From: Branchiostoma floridae
Taxonomy: Eukaryota > Chordata > Leptocardii > Amphioxiformes > Branchiostomatidae
Direction of reading: 5' to 3'
DNA: 64,000 nt
NCBI RefSeq assembly: GCF_000003815.2
Contig: NC_049979.1
Span: 28,638,249-28,702,248 of the forward strand
The position numbers and the translations under genes were made by a program. Positions within the stretch are counted from its first letter, which is position 1, and every line of letters begins with the position of its first letter. This document shows, in pieces, positions 1 through 13,000 of this stretch. A model generated the notes under the pieces. That model was not told the origin of the DNA. It saw only the letters and a program-made list of their open reading frames with translations, and searched no databases.

Positions 1-338
1 TGAACAGATTATATGAGCAAGCATTCACACTTTTTAGGGCTTACCGGTCGAGGGAAATAACAAAGATGAGGTAGAGTAGAGCCTATAGTCATTTCTACCA
101 AGTTTTACAGTCAATCATACAGATGAAGTTAGCCTTATTGGATTTTAAAACGGCAGGGGAAGTCGGATACTCCAGAAACAGATTTCTTTGTGGCGAAATA
201 GACCATTGTTTTGAGTATTGTCCATTCACAAGTTTTCATATACTATATCAGGTCCAGGTTCAGGTCCGGACCTGGACCTGATCCTCTGGACCTGAACCGG
301 ACCTGGACCTGAATTTTCTGTACCGGTACCCACCCCTA
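1..338 (+). mobile_element. hAT-like MITE, family 1 (cut by window edge)
   Basis: The right part of the same ~430-bp family seen at 24589, 31157, 51744 and 58956. It ends GTACCGGTACCCACCCCTA at 338 and contains the family's nested palindrome of AGGTCCGGACCT repeats at 252-312. Confidence 0.8.
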
Positions 339-447
339 TGTAAATACTGTACATAGCATCCATTCTCTCTGTCACGACCAGTTGAAGAATATCTCTTCAA
401 TGAGTTCAACTGGATTGAGATCACTTTCACTTTTTGCTTTCACTTAC

Positions 448-3400
448 CGACCAGGTTCCTCTCTGCTCCCGTCACCACCAGGTTGAGTTTACTCCTAGAC
501 AGCTGCCTCCGTGTGGGGTTGATGACATACTCATCATCCACAATTCCTACTCTTACTGCACCTGCAGTAACAAACAGAAATGGTGTGGTTTTGTTGTATT
601 GTTGTCAGTGATTTAGCCTGATACTCTGACAGTGCCAAGATATTTGTAGTTGTGCATTAGTACTAGTATCCAGTATGGCATTGCACAAGAGTTGTTAGGC
701 TTCAGTTGGTTCAATCACAAAGAACATGGTTCATTGCCAGTTTTAATCAATATCATTCAAAATACATCCAAGGTAGTCCCATAGCCTTTTTAACGGCTAA
801 AGGGCAATGGGTTGTTTGTTATCCACTGTGTCTCGGGCAGGGTATTGGGAGGCCCTACAATGTCCCCCCACCACCTTTAAGTTTAACGCTAGTTCACCTT
901 TATCCGCGGGTAACCTATATTCGTTGTTTCTAAAAACAGGGTACTTATAGACGTCATGTCGACGGACGGTGGTTTCAAACTGTACAATTGTGAAAAGGTG
1001 GCCATTTGAAACCGCCGTCCGGTTACTTGATATTCCTAAGTACCCTCTGCTTCGAGACAACGGATATAGGTTACCCTGCGGATATAGGTGAATTAGCGTT
1101 AATTTCCCCAGACTAAAGTCAGGTACCCATGTTTACACTTGGGCGGAGTGAGGAAAGTCGTGTTAAGAACCTCTGGCATGGGTACAAGATACGTTGTATA
1201 CCTACATTTAGCATGACAGGATTTGGGCCAAATGCCTTACACTTACTCTTATAATAAGCTAACCGACCCCACTTAAAAATTGTTGTGACAAAAAGTTTGT
1301 TACTAAATATTATATGAAAGAAATCTAGGTAACAGCATTAAATTTAACTCACCAATTGGTCCATTCCATGGACAGTCTGAGAGTGCTAGAGCTGTGGAAG
1401 CTGTATAAAAAAATACAAACATTTCAAGTCACACAAAAAAAGTTTGGCACACATCATACATGGTGTATATGGTGGCCCCCATCTCCACTTCTTTAGCCAT
1501 ATGCCACACAAAATTTTGCAATCAATATAGCATTGGACTATATACTGCTATTTGAGTGTGTTCAAATCCCATAGTCTTGTAGCATATGCTTATTTAATGC
1601 TAAGTAGAGAAAGCTGTAGTATGTGCCATTTTTCAAAGTCTTACACTGTATAAGCTTAACACAAGGGGAACACTCGTGCATTTCATTAGGCCATTGTACC
1701 TATTGTTGTACAATATTAAGTCAGACATCTGTAAAGAGAAAAACATGTTGTATTTCATAACATCACACACAATGAAGTTTTGCCTATATGTTCCAGTCAT
1801 GGAATAATGTTAGAAGAGCCAGTTGTTCCTCAGTAAGTACTCACCTCCATTGATGCTGGCAATGTCAGGGTCGTTGACCCCATCTACAGCCAAGAGGTTA
1901 CTGATGACCTGTATGAAGGTGGAGCAGTGTTTGTTAAAGTTGGATATTTGATAGCTGTAATTATTGTAATAACCAACTAATGATAAATAAACACTAGATG
2001 CTAGATATAAAATACTGTAAATGCAGAAACTTTTGCGGTGGTTTAATGTTGGTGGATTTTGCGGTGGCCACTTCACTGCGAACTTAAAACCACTGTGAAC
2101 ATTTTTCCACGGCAGTAAGAGACTACAGTGCATGGTACTACCGCGAACTTAAAACCACCGCGAAAAGTCCTTTTTTCCGCTACTGCGAACTTAAATCCCC
2201 ACGAACTTAAATACATTTACAGTACTTGTGTTTCCTGACCTGTGTTTCATACATGTATCCTGCTGGGAACAGTGGCCTGATAGACCTATCTGTAATACAG
2301 GGGGAAGAAGTCAAAAACAGACATTTATATATCAAACATTTAACATTGACCTAAAACAAAACCAATTCAACTGCCCATCACAATTAACAGTTCAGCCAAT
2401 AACAGCATGACACATCATATTTTCCGTCACCAAAGATTGAGGCCGACATCTTGAAAATCCTAGCCTGATATCCAGCCGTAATATAGTTTCCAAGTCTCTT
2501 CTCTCCTCACCACAATTACGTAATTGTGCAGAGGAGAGAAGAGACTCTGGATACCAGGCTATGAAAATCCTGCTCTGCCTGTCACGTGACCCTGGCAGCG
2601 GTTGGCCAATTTTGCATAAGGTTCATGTGCATCACATAACTCATAAGATTTGTGTGTTCCACATAAGATTTGTGCATATCGCATAATAAAGATTCATACG
2701 TTTTCGTAATGTGCTTCGTACGTTTCTCATAAAAGTTGTATGTTTTTGCATAGTGATTAGTGCATTTTTCATAAAAATTCATAAAACGTGTGCAAAAGCT
2801 TTGGCACCCCTGTATCCTCTTAAGACACATGTACACAGCTCTATGATAGATAGATAAGACAGATGCCTGACCTATGAGTCTGCTGACCAAGATCTCCCTG
2901 TCTGTCTGCGCCAGCTCACGTCTCAGGTGGGTGGTGGGGATCCGACCGGCCGCAGCCGCCTTCTGTCTGTAGTCCACCTGGACAGGGCGGTTGTCATGGA
3001 AACAATTACAAAAGATCAACTTAAAGTTGATGAAAACATAAAGTGGGTTTGCTAAGCACACATATTGATTGGCAGGCTGCAAGTAAGAAATAATAAAATG
3101 GTAGAATTCAAATTGTATAAAACTCCCAGTCTGTCTTATGAATATGAATCATAATTTGCATATCATATCTGATGTATAATCAGAGTTGTCTCCAGCAATT
3201 TTCTTTTACATTCCACACATTGTTTGGAAGCCCATGTTGTTGATTTTCTGTCAACATGAACATACATTTTCATCAGTTACCAGGTTCATTTCATCATCGT
3301 GTCATTCAGTTCAGATATTTTGGACAGACATATACATGTACATTTACAATCCAGGGCTCGAAATACACTTTTCAGTCAACTTGCACCAGTGCAAGTTAAG

Positions 3401-5776
3401 CCAAAGGTAACTTGCACCAAAAGAAACTTACTTGCACAACCCAAAATAGTGAACTGTTAACCCTTTATTCTTCTTCTGAAAATTTGCAAATATATGCATA
3501 TACATAAAGACCACATGTTTGGATATTTGTTTTCCAAAGCGTATTTTATTTTGGATTTCAAATTGTACAACAAATGTGAATTTAGGCTTAATTTAAGACA
3601 ATTCAATGTCTACAACTTGATAAGATCAATAGATTTCTTCTGGACTCTTCGAGTGACTTTCATCACTATTCTTAACCATCGCTAGAACAACTCAATACAA
3701 ACATATATAACTGGAAAATCCAGTTGATCATATCAAAGTCACTAAATTGTATGCAAAATGTATTTACTCATATGCAAATCAAGGTAAGACAACACCATAG
3801 GAATTATTAGCATTATAGAGATGGAATTGTCTTCAAATTTTGTTTACCTGGATGTCTAACCAAGTTTAGAAATAACAAATTTAGGCTATTTTTTTTATTC
3901 AGTGTTGTTTTCTTTTACCTTCCAATGGCAGACAATATTCTTGGTGTGTGTAAGCTTTTTTCTAAAGTCAGGTATTAGTGGATAAAAGTAACTTGCACTG
4001 GTGCAAGTTTGGTCCAAGCTTACTTGCACCACACCAATTTTACATGCACAAACTTGCATATGCATGTGGTATTTCGAGCCCTGCAATCATAGCCTGTCTG
4101 TTCTCAGGGATGCTAATGTATTGTTTCCTGAGGACCATTTTTTAAAATCATTTACTTTGACAGACATGACAGACATAGTGGTGGTGTCTGAGGACCATAT
4201 GAGGAGAGACTCACGGTGAGAGGCAGGAACCCTGCAGAGCTGGGTCTGGTACGACTGACAGCTGTCACCATGGCAGATGTGTCACCGATCTGGAACAACA
4301 CAATACTCACTGAAGCTGTCGAAAGTTTCTCAACACATCCACATTGAATCACCAGGCCAAAGTGTTTCACTGTACAAAGTCAGAATAAGTTAGACACTGA
4401 ACAGGATAACTAAAAACTTGTAAGAGGTATAAAGGAGGCCATATACTTCAGGGCACTCCAGCCGTCACTGAACAGAGACGGTGGGCAATAACTTTTTGGG
4501 CATGTTTGACCAATTGCTGATATATATCTGCAAGATCACATGTTAATAAGATCATGTGTCTGTATCTCAAAGATTTAGTTTAGCATTGTACTACAATGTA
4601 CAACAAACACTGGTAAAGATAATTTTCACATCTACATTGTGTTAGCAACCAACCTGGACCACAGCACAGCCATCGGCAAATCTTGCAAACTTTCCAGTTG
4701 ATATTCTCATGACCCTACAGTATACAAAAAGTGAAAGTAACAATACTGTAAGGTCAGAAATGTTCGAGGTGGATTAATGTTCGCGGTTTTCGCGTTGACC
4801 ACTTCACCGCGAACTTAAATCCACCACAAACATTTTTCTATTATGGTATCAGACTGTACTCCACGGTGTTACCGTGAATTTAAAACCACCGCAAAAAGTC
4901 CTTTTTCCCGCTAAGCCCTTTTTCCCGCTACCGCGAAATTAAATCCCCGCGAACTTAAATGCATTTACAGTAACATAAATACAGATACTACAAATGCTCT
5001 TTCTCTCTCTCTCTCTATGTAACATAATATGTATACCTTTTGTAACAGAAATTAAAAAAATCATCATTCAATCATGATAACAATCACTATCTATTGTGAT
5101 TCCCCATAATCTGACCACAATATAATAAGCCCTTTCACACATTCTGAGTTATAAATGCATGCGCAGTGAAAGGTAATTATTATGTCAAACAATGGTAAAG
5201 TGACATAATGCAATAAACAAAACCTTTCTTTACACTATTACTAGTATGCAAATCAAATGAATGGTCGAGAGAGACTGTTACTAGTATTTAACATCTCAAG
5301 GGCCTTTGCCTTTGACATATTATATACATGTTAATTAATTCCTGTCGCTGCAAAGTTCTCGAAATTGTGTGAAACTAAAAGGGCTTATTTTAATCTCTAT
5401 TAATTTGCTAAACATCAACAGTTATTGCTGACAGGCTGTTAGTTCACAATAAAAGAAGAGTATTAAGTATCTCCAAGCTGACATCAACACTTGCTCCTTC
5501 TTGAAGGTAAAGCTAGGCTGAAAGGCAAGCGACAAGCAGAAATTATGAACGGGTGCACCACATGTGTCAAACTTACTTGTCCCCGACTTCGACGCTAACC
5601 TCGTTAACTTTCCCCCCGTCCGCCCATGGGTTCGTCTGGACCCATCTGACCCCCGACGTGCCCTCTGTCTGCCATCTGCCCAGGTGACGACTTCTAAAAC
5701 TGCGCGGAAAGAGTCTATTTTCTCCAACTATCTTCAAACATTTCGATATCCGAAATTTTGCCATGTTCGCCGCCAT
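448..5776 (-). CDS. PNPT1: Polyribonucleotide nucleotidyltransferase 1, mitochondrial (5' part of gene, eight coding exons, continues past left edge)
   Basis: PNPase is a phosphorolytic 3'-5' exoribonuclease of mitochondria, with roles in RNA decay and RNA import. Eight minus-strand exons join in frame with GT/AG borders: 5577-5776, 4654-4714, 4215-4289, 2872-2977, 2240-2289, 1845-1908, 1353-1400 and 448-561, giving the first 239 residues of a protein that is about 780 aa in vertebrates. The start at 5776 has a strong context (AACATGG); a second in-frame ATG lies four codons on. Exon 1 is Arg-rich, fitting a mitochondrial presequence. Diagnostic first RNase PH-domain motifs are visible: [92 protein letters not shown]. 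Introns contain several MITEs. Family assignment is close to certain from these motifs. The second RNase PH, KH and S1 domains lie outside the window. Confidence 0.95.
872..1114. mobile_element. Palindromic hairpin MITE
   Basis: Two ~110-bp arms fold on each other: TTAACGCTAGTTCACC (882) pairs with GGTGAATTAGCGTTAA (1087), GGGTAACCTATAT with ATATAGGTTACCC, and GGACGGTGGTTTCAAA with TTTGAAACCGCCGTCC. In a PNPT1 intron. Confidence 0.8.
1090..1180 (-). repeat. Degenerate SINE fragment
   Basis: GGTACCCATGTTTACACTTG with GAGTGAGGAAAGTCGTGTTA matches the middle of the reverse strand of the tRNA-derived SINE at 37635-38160, with many changes. Confidence 0.5.
2013..2224. mobile_element. MITE with TACTGTAAATGC ends
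   Basis: Begins TACTGTAAATGCAGAAACTT and ends TTTACAGTA; interior repeats of CCGCGAACTTAAA in both orientations. TA at each end suggests a Tc1/mariner-type origin. Same family as 4744-4972 and 51373-51745. Confidence 0.75.
2459..2562. mobile_element. Short hairpin MITE
   Basis: AGCCTGATATCCAG and CTGGATACCAGGCT are inverted ends; the inner arms AGTCTCTTCTCTCCTC and GAGGAGAGAAGAGACT flank a palindromic ACAATTACGTAATTGT centre. Confidence 0.7.
3352..4083. mobile_element. hAT-like TIR element, CAGGGCTCGAAATAC type
   Basis: 732 bp with inverted ends CAGGGCTCGAAATAC / GTATTTCGAGCCCTG and subterminal copies of CTTGCACCAGTGCAAG on both sides. CAATC is repeated directly outside both ends. The interior is AT-rich with no intact transposase. 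Located in a PNPT1 intron. Confidence 0.82.
4744..4972. mobile_element. MITE with TACTGTAA ends, second copy
   Basis: TACTGTAAGGTCAGAAATG to ATGCATTTACAGTA with internal CCGCGAACTTAAAT repeats. Lies between PNPT1 exons 1 and 2, 30 bases beyond exon 2. Confidence 0.75.
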
Positions 5777-6404
5777 GTTGATTGTGACCCTTAACCCTCG
5801 ACGATCTCACTTTGACATATAGGGGTGTGGCGGATAAATGATTTTCCTTTCATACTCCAGTACAGTTTAGAATTAAATATGGCCTTTAGTCGCTAAATAA
5901 ATACTAAATGAATAGCCTATTATGATAAATGATTTCGATTCGCGATTTCGCAATTTTGTTTTTAGTAAAAATGACAAAATACCCCCCTAAAGGTTGGAAC
6001 ATCCCAGATGACGTATGGAAAGTGCAAGCAATCTGTGAGCGTGATCGTCATCAACTGACCAAGGTGTTACATGTGGCATTTCTCACCCTGCGAATAGAGG
6101 CGAAAGAGGAAGTATAGCGAGCCTTTGAGGAACGACTGCACGTATACACGTGATGGTATGTCACCATTCATAATTCGGGTAAACGTTGAAATACTCTAAA
6201 GAGTAAATTTGCATTAATATCAGGTGTGATTGTAATGATGCCGGAAGTAACACGCCTCTAACGGTATATTCAGGTGAAAATGAAAGTGAAAGGAAATTTA
6301 TTTCGATCCAGTTTTAGCACACTAAAAGCCATTCTGACACTATAGCCGGCCGTGACAGAGAAGACAGACGTTATGCACATCTATGTACAATGCATGCAAA
6401 TATT

Positions 6405-6580
6405 TACAAATATTTGTAAACTTTGCCATTGTGGTAAAATTAGTTTGCTTCCACCATAAAAGTAAGCCCTATTGTTGCCTCTGTATATTAAATGTCCTAG
6501 ACATATAATTACAAAACTTTAAAATCAATTCGAAACAATGGCAAAAACATCCGCACGGTGACTTGGAATGGACTCTAGTT
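6405..6580 (-). repeat. Truncated copy of the 12864-13565 TIR element
   Basis: Reverse complement matches the left portion of the element in the NTase-TPR intron, sharing CTTGGAATGGACTCTA at the outer end plus the ATGTCCTAGACATA and CCGTGCGGATG blocks. Confidence 0.7.
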
Positions 6581-6597
6581 TGGAGAGCGGAGATGAT

Positions 6598-6640
6598 CAT
6601 GAATTCATACAAGGAGGTTCAACCTCCTTGATTCATATAA
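6598..6640. other. Hairpin with near-perfect arms
   Basis: ATGAATTCATACAAGGAGGTT followed almost at once by AACCTCCTTGATTCATAT, about 380 bases upstream of the NTase-TPR start. Could be the relic of a palindromic MITE or a cruciform site; no function assigned. Confidence 0.5.
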
Positions 6641-7026
6641 ATTATGCTGATAAGAAACGTTCTTGCATATCTAAATAGCAAAGACTACACGACCCCATTC
6701 GTAAATGATGGGGGCTTCATACTTGTGACATATGCAATTTATACAGAAGTGAGCATTTAAGCCATACCTTATGCAAGTTAGTTGATCCCCATGGTTACAT
6801 GTAACGTTATACTGCTTGGCGAAGTTATTTCTTCGTCGAATTCTAGTGTTAATAGTTTTAAGTCTTAAAACATTCAAGTTGTTAATCGAAACCCACATTG
6901 ATATATTTCAGAGCTCATCATTACAGAGCTTAATTAGATAAACAAAAGAGGAGGAGCAACAAAAAGGACAAGAAAACTGAATCGCAAGATACTGTCATAG
7001 ACTTTGCACGAAACATATAATTGGAT

Positions 7027-10000
7027 ATGGCAGACCTGGAACGGCATAGTAATGAACGTGGAAATGGTGGAAAAGGGAGAGTTAAGGAAGAGGAAGATGC
7101 AAATATACCACTGAGAGGGAATAGTGTAGCAGTTACAGAAATGAGTGAAACTGCCAGGAATATTACTACAGATGACATAAACGTAGGCAGTGAGGGGAAA
7201 CCATTCAAGGGAAACGTGTCAGACCCTGCAGATAAAGCCACGACGAAAGACGAACCATTCAGCGATGCTCAAGTCAAGGTAGATCATCACGAAGCCAATA
7301 CAGACAACGAAAATATCCCAAGTATGAGTGAAAACAGTAGGAGCAGCTCACAAGACAGTCTCCAATCCGAGGAAATGTACGAATATTCTTCTAGTCAACC
7401 GCGTACACAAGATGGCGTAGTTCCTGCCTCAGCTTTAGAGACGATGACAGAGGAAGAAGCCCTGGCGTATGCCATTCAACTCTCTCTACTGACAGGTGAC
7501 ACGCCAGCGAGGGAGGATCAGCTATCAGACGTCGATGTTTGCCCAGAAGAAGAAAATAAAGAGAAAGAGGTAGCTATGACGAAGACAGAAGATAAGACAG
7601 ATCGCCTTTCATTCCAGATCGAAGTGAATAAAACATATGACGAGCTTCTGTCTAGTGCACAGAGTTGTGTTGACGCCGGACTCTACAGTGCAGCGGAGAA
7701 GGAGTTCGCGGCCGCTCTTAAGATTGCTTGCCGCGAAAATGAAGACAAAGCCAAGGTTTCTTACTGTCTACAGCGCCTTGGAGATGTTTACCTCCAACTG
7801 GGCGCAGCCGAAACAAAGGATGCATCCACGTTTGTGAAATCGGTAGCGCTGTACAATTCTGCTCTTGTGAGATGTAAAGATGCAGAAAGATGTCAATGTT
7901 TAGTCGATTCATTGAAGCACGCAGAGAAGAAGTTTCTAGAGGGGATCCTAGGCCAGGATGCGTCTCAGATTGCTTCGTCACCCTATAGCGTTGACCTAGA
8001 ACACAAGATGGTGCTGAAAAACATTCGTGAAATGACTCGTGAGGCTCTTGCTGTTCTCAGCGACAACTTCAACCCGTATTCACCAACCCTTACACAACAG
8101 CAAAGAACGGACATGGAGAAAGAAAGATGCATTGGAGTACAAGCCGTCTTCAAGGAGGTCCACGAAGCCTTGAAGAAGTTTCTCCGCAAACTTCTTTCCG
8201 AGTGTTTCGATGCCCTCGGTGACCCACCCTGTGGGTACACTATCATTGGGTTAGGATCGTTCGCTAGGAAGGAGATGACACCCTACTCCGACATAGAGTT
8301 CGCCATCTTGGTAGACGACGCCAGCGACGAGGTCAAACAGGTCTTCATAAATGTCTCTCGATATCTTCACATCAAAGTGTTGAACCTGGGAGAAACCATT
8401 CTCCCGTCGGTGGGAATCAAGTCCCTCAACGATTTCTACTCTGAGGATCCCACTGCGTCTTGGTTTTACGACGACGGACCAAGAGGTCTATCCTTCGATG
8501 GAGCGATGCCGTGGGCTTGCAAAGTACCGTACGGAAGGCCGCCGACTAAGAACAAACCCTTTGCGCTGGACCTGGTGAAGACTCCCGAGGAAATGGCACA
8601 GCTTCAGACGGAGGATAGAGCTGCAAAGGAGGGCTACCACCTTTCTGAAGTCATGGAACAAACGGCGTTCATTGCTGGAGATGCCAACCTTTTGGAAGAC
8701 TACCGTGCTCGGGTGAAGGCCATACTGGATACGCCAACCGGTGAAGGTGGGTTGATGCGGATAGTTCGAACCAAGCGGCATCTCAAGGGGCTGCGATCTG
8801 ATGTAGCGAAGTTCCACACCGTCTTACACGACCTAGACATGGCGGGGAGAGTCATGCAAGCCAAGCGAGACATGCATCGGCTGCCAAGCCTCATAGTCTC
8901 GGGGCTGGGCTTGTTTCACGGCTGCAAAAGCCACTCTCCGTGGGACATCGTTGATGAGTTGGAGCAAAGGGGCAACCTCGATCCCGAGTCTTCGCACAAC
9001 ATCCGGGTCCTGATCTCCATAGCAAACGAGATGCGCCTGCGCACGTACCTTGACCACAACAGCCAACAGGATTCCTTCTCTTCGCTGCCTCTACTGCCAC
9101 AACTCGTCAAGACTCAAGAGCCAAGCAAAGATAAAACGCAAAACGTGTATCATTTCCCGACAACGGATATGATATCCCGCTACTATTACACGATGATACC
9201 GTTAGAAGAAACCATCAAGCTGTTTGTTGAAGAGATCGCAAGAAGTGAGGGACCACCAGCAGATGGCCTTCGTGTGAGAACAAAGCTTTACGAGGACGGA
9301 CCGATCAGTAGAGCATTCGTACATCTCCACCTGCTCCAGTTTGAGGAAGCCAAACAAAGTCTGTACGAAGCGTTACAGAAAACTGACAGGGGCGGTAGCC
9401 CAGACAAGACCTGTAGTATACTGTACCATGTGGGGACGATATGTGTAGAGCTTGGGCTACATGAAGAAGCTAGAAAATGCTTTCAGGAGGCTCTTGAGAT
9501 CTGGCCGAGGACAACATCTTCAGCCGCTCGCCTGCAAGCACAACTTTTAAACGCTATCGGGGCAACTTTCGGCACCGAAGATCCAGCAACTATGCGAAGA
9601 TATTGCCAAGAGTCATTGCGTGTTCGTACGAATTTCTTTCAAGGGGAAGTTCCGAGCGAGGAAGAGGCTGGAGTCAGTCAAAACATTGCTATTTCGTGGA
9701 TCAAGGAAGGAAAACACAACAAGGCAGTGGAGTCGTTCTCAAAAGCGCTATCAACCGTGGGTGATGGATTCATAAGTCCGTTCGTAATCACTGTTTTATC
9801 AAACTTGTCCGACTGTTACGGCGAGATGGGCCTGTTAGAAGAGGCAACCGTCTACGCCGAGAGAGCTGCAAACATGGCTAAGACGCTATACGGAGAAGAC
9901 ACCGCCCATCCAACACTGGCGGCAGTCCTCTTTACTTTGGGCAAGATCTATTCCCAAAGGGAGCTATATCAAGACGCCCTTTCCTGTCACAGTCTTGCTT

Positions 10001-13000
10001 TACAAATCCGAAATCGCCTGTATGGGAAAGAAGCCACACACCAACGAAGGGCCGAGTTACTGAAAGCGGTTGCCTATAGCTTGCTCCGACTCGATGAGTA
10101 CAATGCAGCAATCCAGCACTACGAAGAATCACTGGCTATAAGAAGGTCGACAGAGAAGTGCGTATACTACAACAACGAAACAGTCAGCTTGCTCAATCTC
10201 TTAGGACATGCACACACAATGTGTGGAAACCATGAGAAAGCGATAGAGTATCAGAATGAAGCAGTTAAGGTGGGGAAAGCCATCTGCTCTGGCCGAGAAG
10301 ACTACACCCAGACTGAAGAAATGGTCGACTCCTTACTCTACCTAGCGGAGACGCATGAAAGACAAAACAACTACCAACAAGCTATAGACTTCTACAAGGC
10401 CTTCTTTGACGCTAGGCAGCAATTTCCCGGATTTCACTCCGACCAAAATGTCGTTAGGGCCTTCAATAACTTGGGTGTGGCGTACATGGCTCTAGGAGAG
10501 GATTCAGCGGCAGCGGCGTTCTTCACAGAAGCTCTGGACACATTAAGGAACGCTCCAGATGAAAATGCAGGTAGAGTATTCGTTGCTTGTGTCTGCAACC
10601 TTGGCCACGTCCTTTACAACCTCGGTGACTACCAAGCTGCCCGAGGTCACTACGAAGAGATCGCTAACAAAAAACGTCGTGGCGAGTCCGAGACAGCCGA
10701 CATGGATGCAGTCGCACTGCTGTCTTATCTAGCAGCCACGTACCAGAAGCTAGACGACCACAACCGGGCGATTGAGATGTGTCAAGAAGCGTTAGAGATT
10801 CACAAAAGGGACGGCACCGTGCGTAACCCAGCTACGATGGGAAAGATTCACAAGATACTCGGAAGAAGCCTCCTCGTTGCCGAGCGACACTCGGATGCCA
10901 TCACACACCTCGAAAAATCTGTAGATCTCATGCAGACCTTGGACGTAGAAGAGAAAACACAACTAGAAGAAATCGTAACCTTGTACCAGGACATTGCCAA
11001 CACGTACAGTTATACAGGGCAGTCACGGTCTGCAGCAGCTAACTTTACAAAGGCTCTTGGTACCCTAAAGATGATACATGGGGACGATGCGTGCCACATC
11101 GATATTGCAGGTACCCTGTTCAACATGGGCAAGGCGTTCGTGGATTTTTCGAGGAGCGGGGTCCTCTTCAGCAAGAGCTATCGTGAACGGGCCGCCCTGT
11201 TATTCGAGGAGGCGGTTACCATGACTCGGCGCCTGGACAATGATCTAGACACACAGAAACTTCGAGCATCATGTCTGAACATGGCGGATCTACATTTCGA
11301 CTTGCAGGATTTCGAAAAAGCAGCGACGTTCTACGAAGAGCTGTCGAGAGAGGTGACTTCTCTTCCAGTCGGCACGTACAGCGACCTGGAAGCTACGGCG
11401 TTGTTTTACAATCTCGGTGTCAGTTTTCAACGCAGCAGCGAAGCCAAGAAAGCCATCCCTGCTTTAGAAAGGTCCTTGGAGATAAAGAGGTTGATTTTGA
11501 CTGGAGAGGATGGGATGTACAGTATTGCGATGACACTCCAAGCACTCGGTGACAGCCTTTTTATCGACCATCGCTACGCTGAAGCAGTCAATCATCTTCA
11601 AGAAGCGATGGAAATGCGAAGGAGTATCTCCCATGGTCACAACACACTAGAGATGTCTTCCACGTTGAACAGCCTAGGACTTGCTCTTTCCTGCAAGGGG
11701 GACAAAGAGAAGGGAATTAAGCATTTGAAAGATGCTGTGCGAATCCGAAGGGAGGTCCTAGGGGCTGTCCATCCCAAACTGGCAGAATCTCTGTCAAATC
11801 TGGGAAATGTGTATGGTGAAAGTGACGCTAACGAAGAAGAGATCCTTTGCTACAAAGAAGCACTCGGCATTTGGGAGGACTTCTACGGAAGGACCTACCC
11901 TAGCGATGAGGTCATCACAGCTCTGTATACAATAGCCAATGCTTACGCACGACTGGAAGAAGAGGACGAAGCTGCTACTTACTACAGGCGGACCCTCCAT
12001 GAAATCCGATCTCTGGTGCGAATGAAAGGGAAGCTACCCGACGGACATGCCAAGAAGACCTTACGGACAGTTTCTGTACTACTTATGAAAGACTCACCGG
12101 GTGAAGAACATGACGTTCCCAACCAAGGTAGGTTTGTTTTTCTTTCTCCCTTACCTCTATTGAAGGTAAAAACTGTGAAGGGTAATTCTATGTACACATT
12201 TGGAGCTAATATGCGCTACATTACAAAATGTAATATACAACATTGCTTCGTAATCTATCGGGAAAATCTTTTCCTCCATAGACGAACACACCGGTGAGAT
12301 GGAAGGGATGCAGCAAGTCTTAGAAGTCGTCACTTATCTGGCGAAATACATGACAGTGACTCCACCTGAGAAGGGTGACTTAGATCTCGTGATGTTGGCC
12401 CTACTGGTCATAACGGACAAGAGGCTGCAGTTGTCCACTAATCACGACGCCGAGAAAGCGATTGCGAAAGAATTTGCGAAGCGCCAAGGTGCCGTGTCCC
12501 TGGCCAGTTACGTCATGCATGTCAGTACGACCGTGACGTCATCTGTGACGTCATCCCCGGAGAGTGCTGATTGGCTGTGGCAGGACGTTGTCGCCTTGCG
12601 GACCGCGGTGTGGAGTCTGTCGGCACACGGAGGCGAGTTCTGCCGCCAGCTGGCGGAGGGAGGACTGCTCACTTACCTGCTGACGGAACTCGGAGAAGGT
12701 GCAGGCGAAACCCGACCGACCTCAGTGTCAGGACCACCCGTAAGTAGTATATTGCAGTTTTCTTTTACACAACCACCTAGGTCTCACCTGCTAACGTCTC
12801 GAAATCTATCCGACATCATCCTCATAGCTGGATTGCTGCTTTTTGCTGCTATATGTAACCGATATAGAGTCCATTCCAAGACACCGTGCGGATGTTTGTT
12901 GCCATTGTTTAGAATTGATTTTAAAGTTTTGTAATTTTATGTCTAGGACATTTGATACTTCAGAAATATTTTTAACACTGTTCCAACTGTTCCAACATTT

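Larger units (their letters stand above)
5777..7026. promoter_or_regulatory. Divergent intergenic spacer between PNPT1 and the NTase-TPR gene
   Basis: Both genes read outwards from this 1.25 kb, so their promoters should lie here. No TATA box is obvious next to either start. The middle holds a truncated TIR-element copy (6405-6580) and a perfect-arm hairpin (6598-6640). The rest shows nothing recognisable. Confidence 0.5.

Noticed and set aside
12128-12297. C-terminal extension of the 7021-12297 reading frame
   Set aside because: AAG|GTAGGT at 12127 and the acceptor CCATAG at 12281 define a 154-base intron; the next exon continues in phase with matching protein style.
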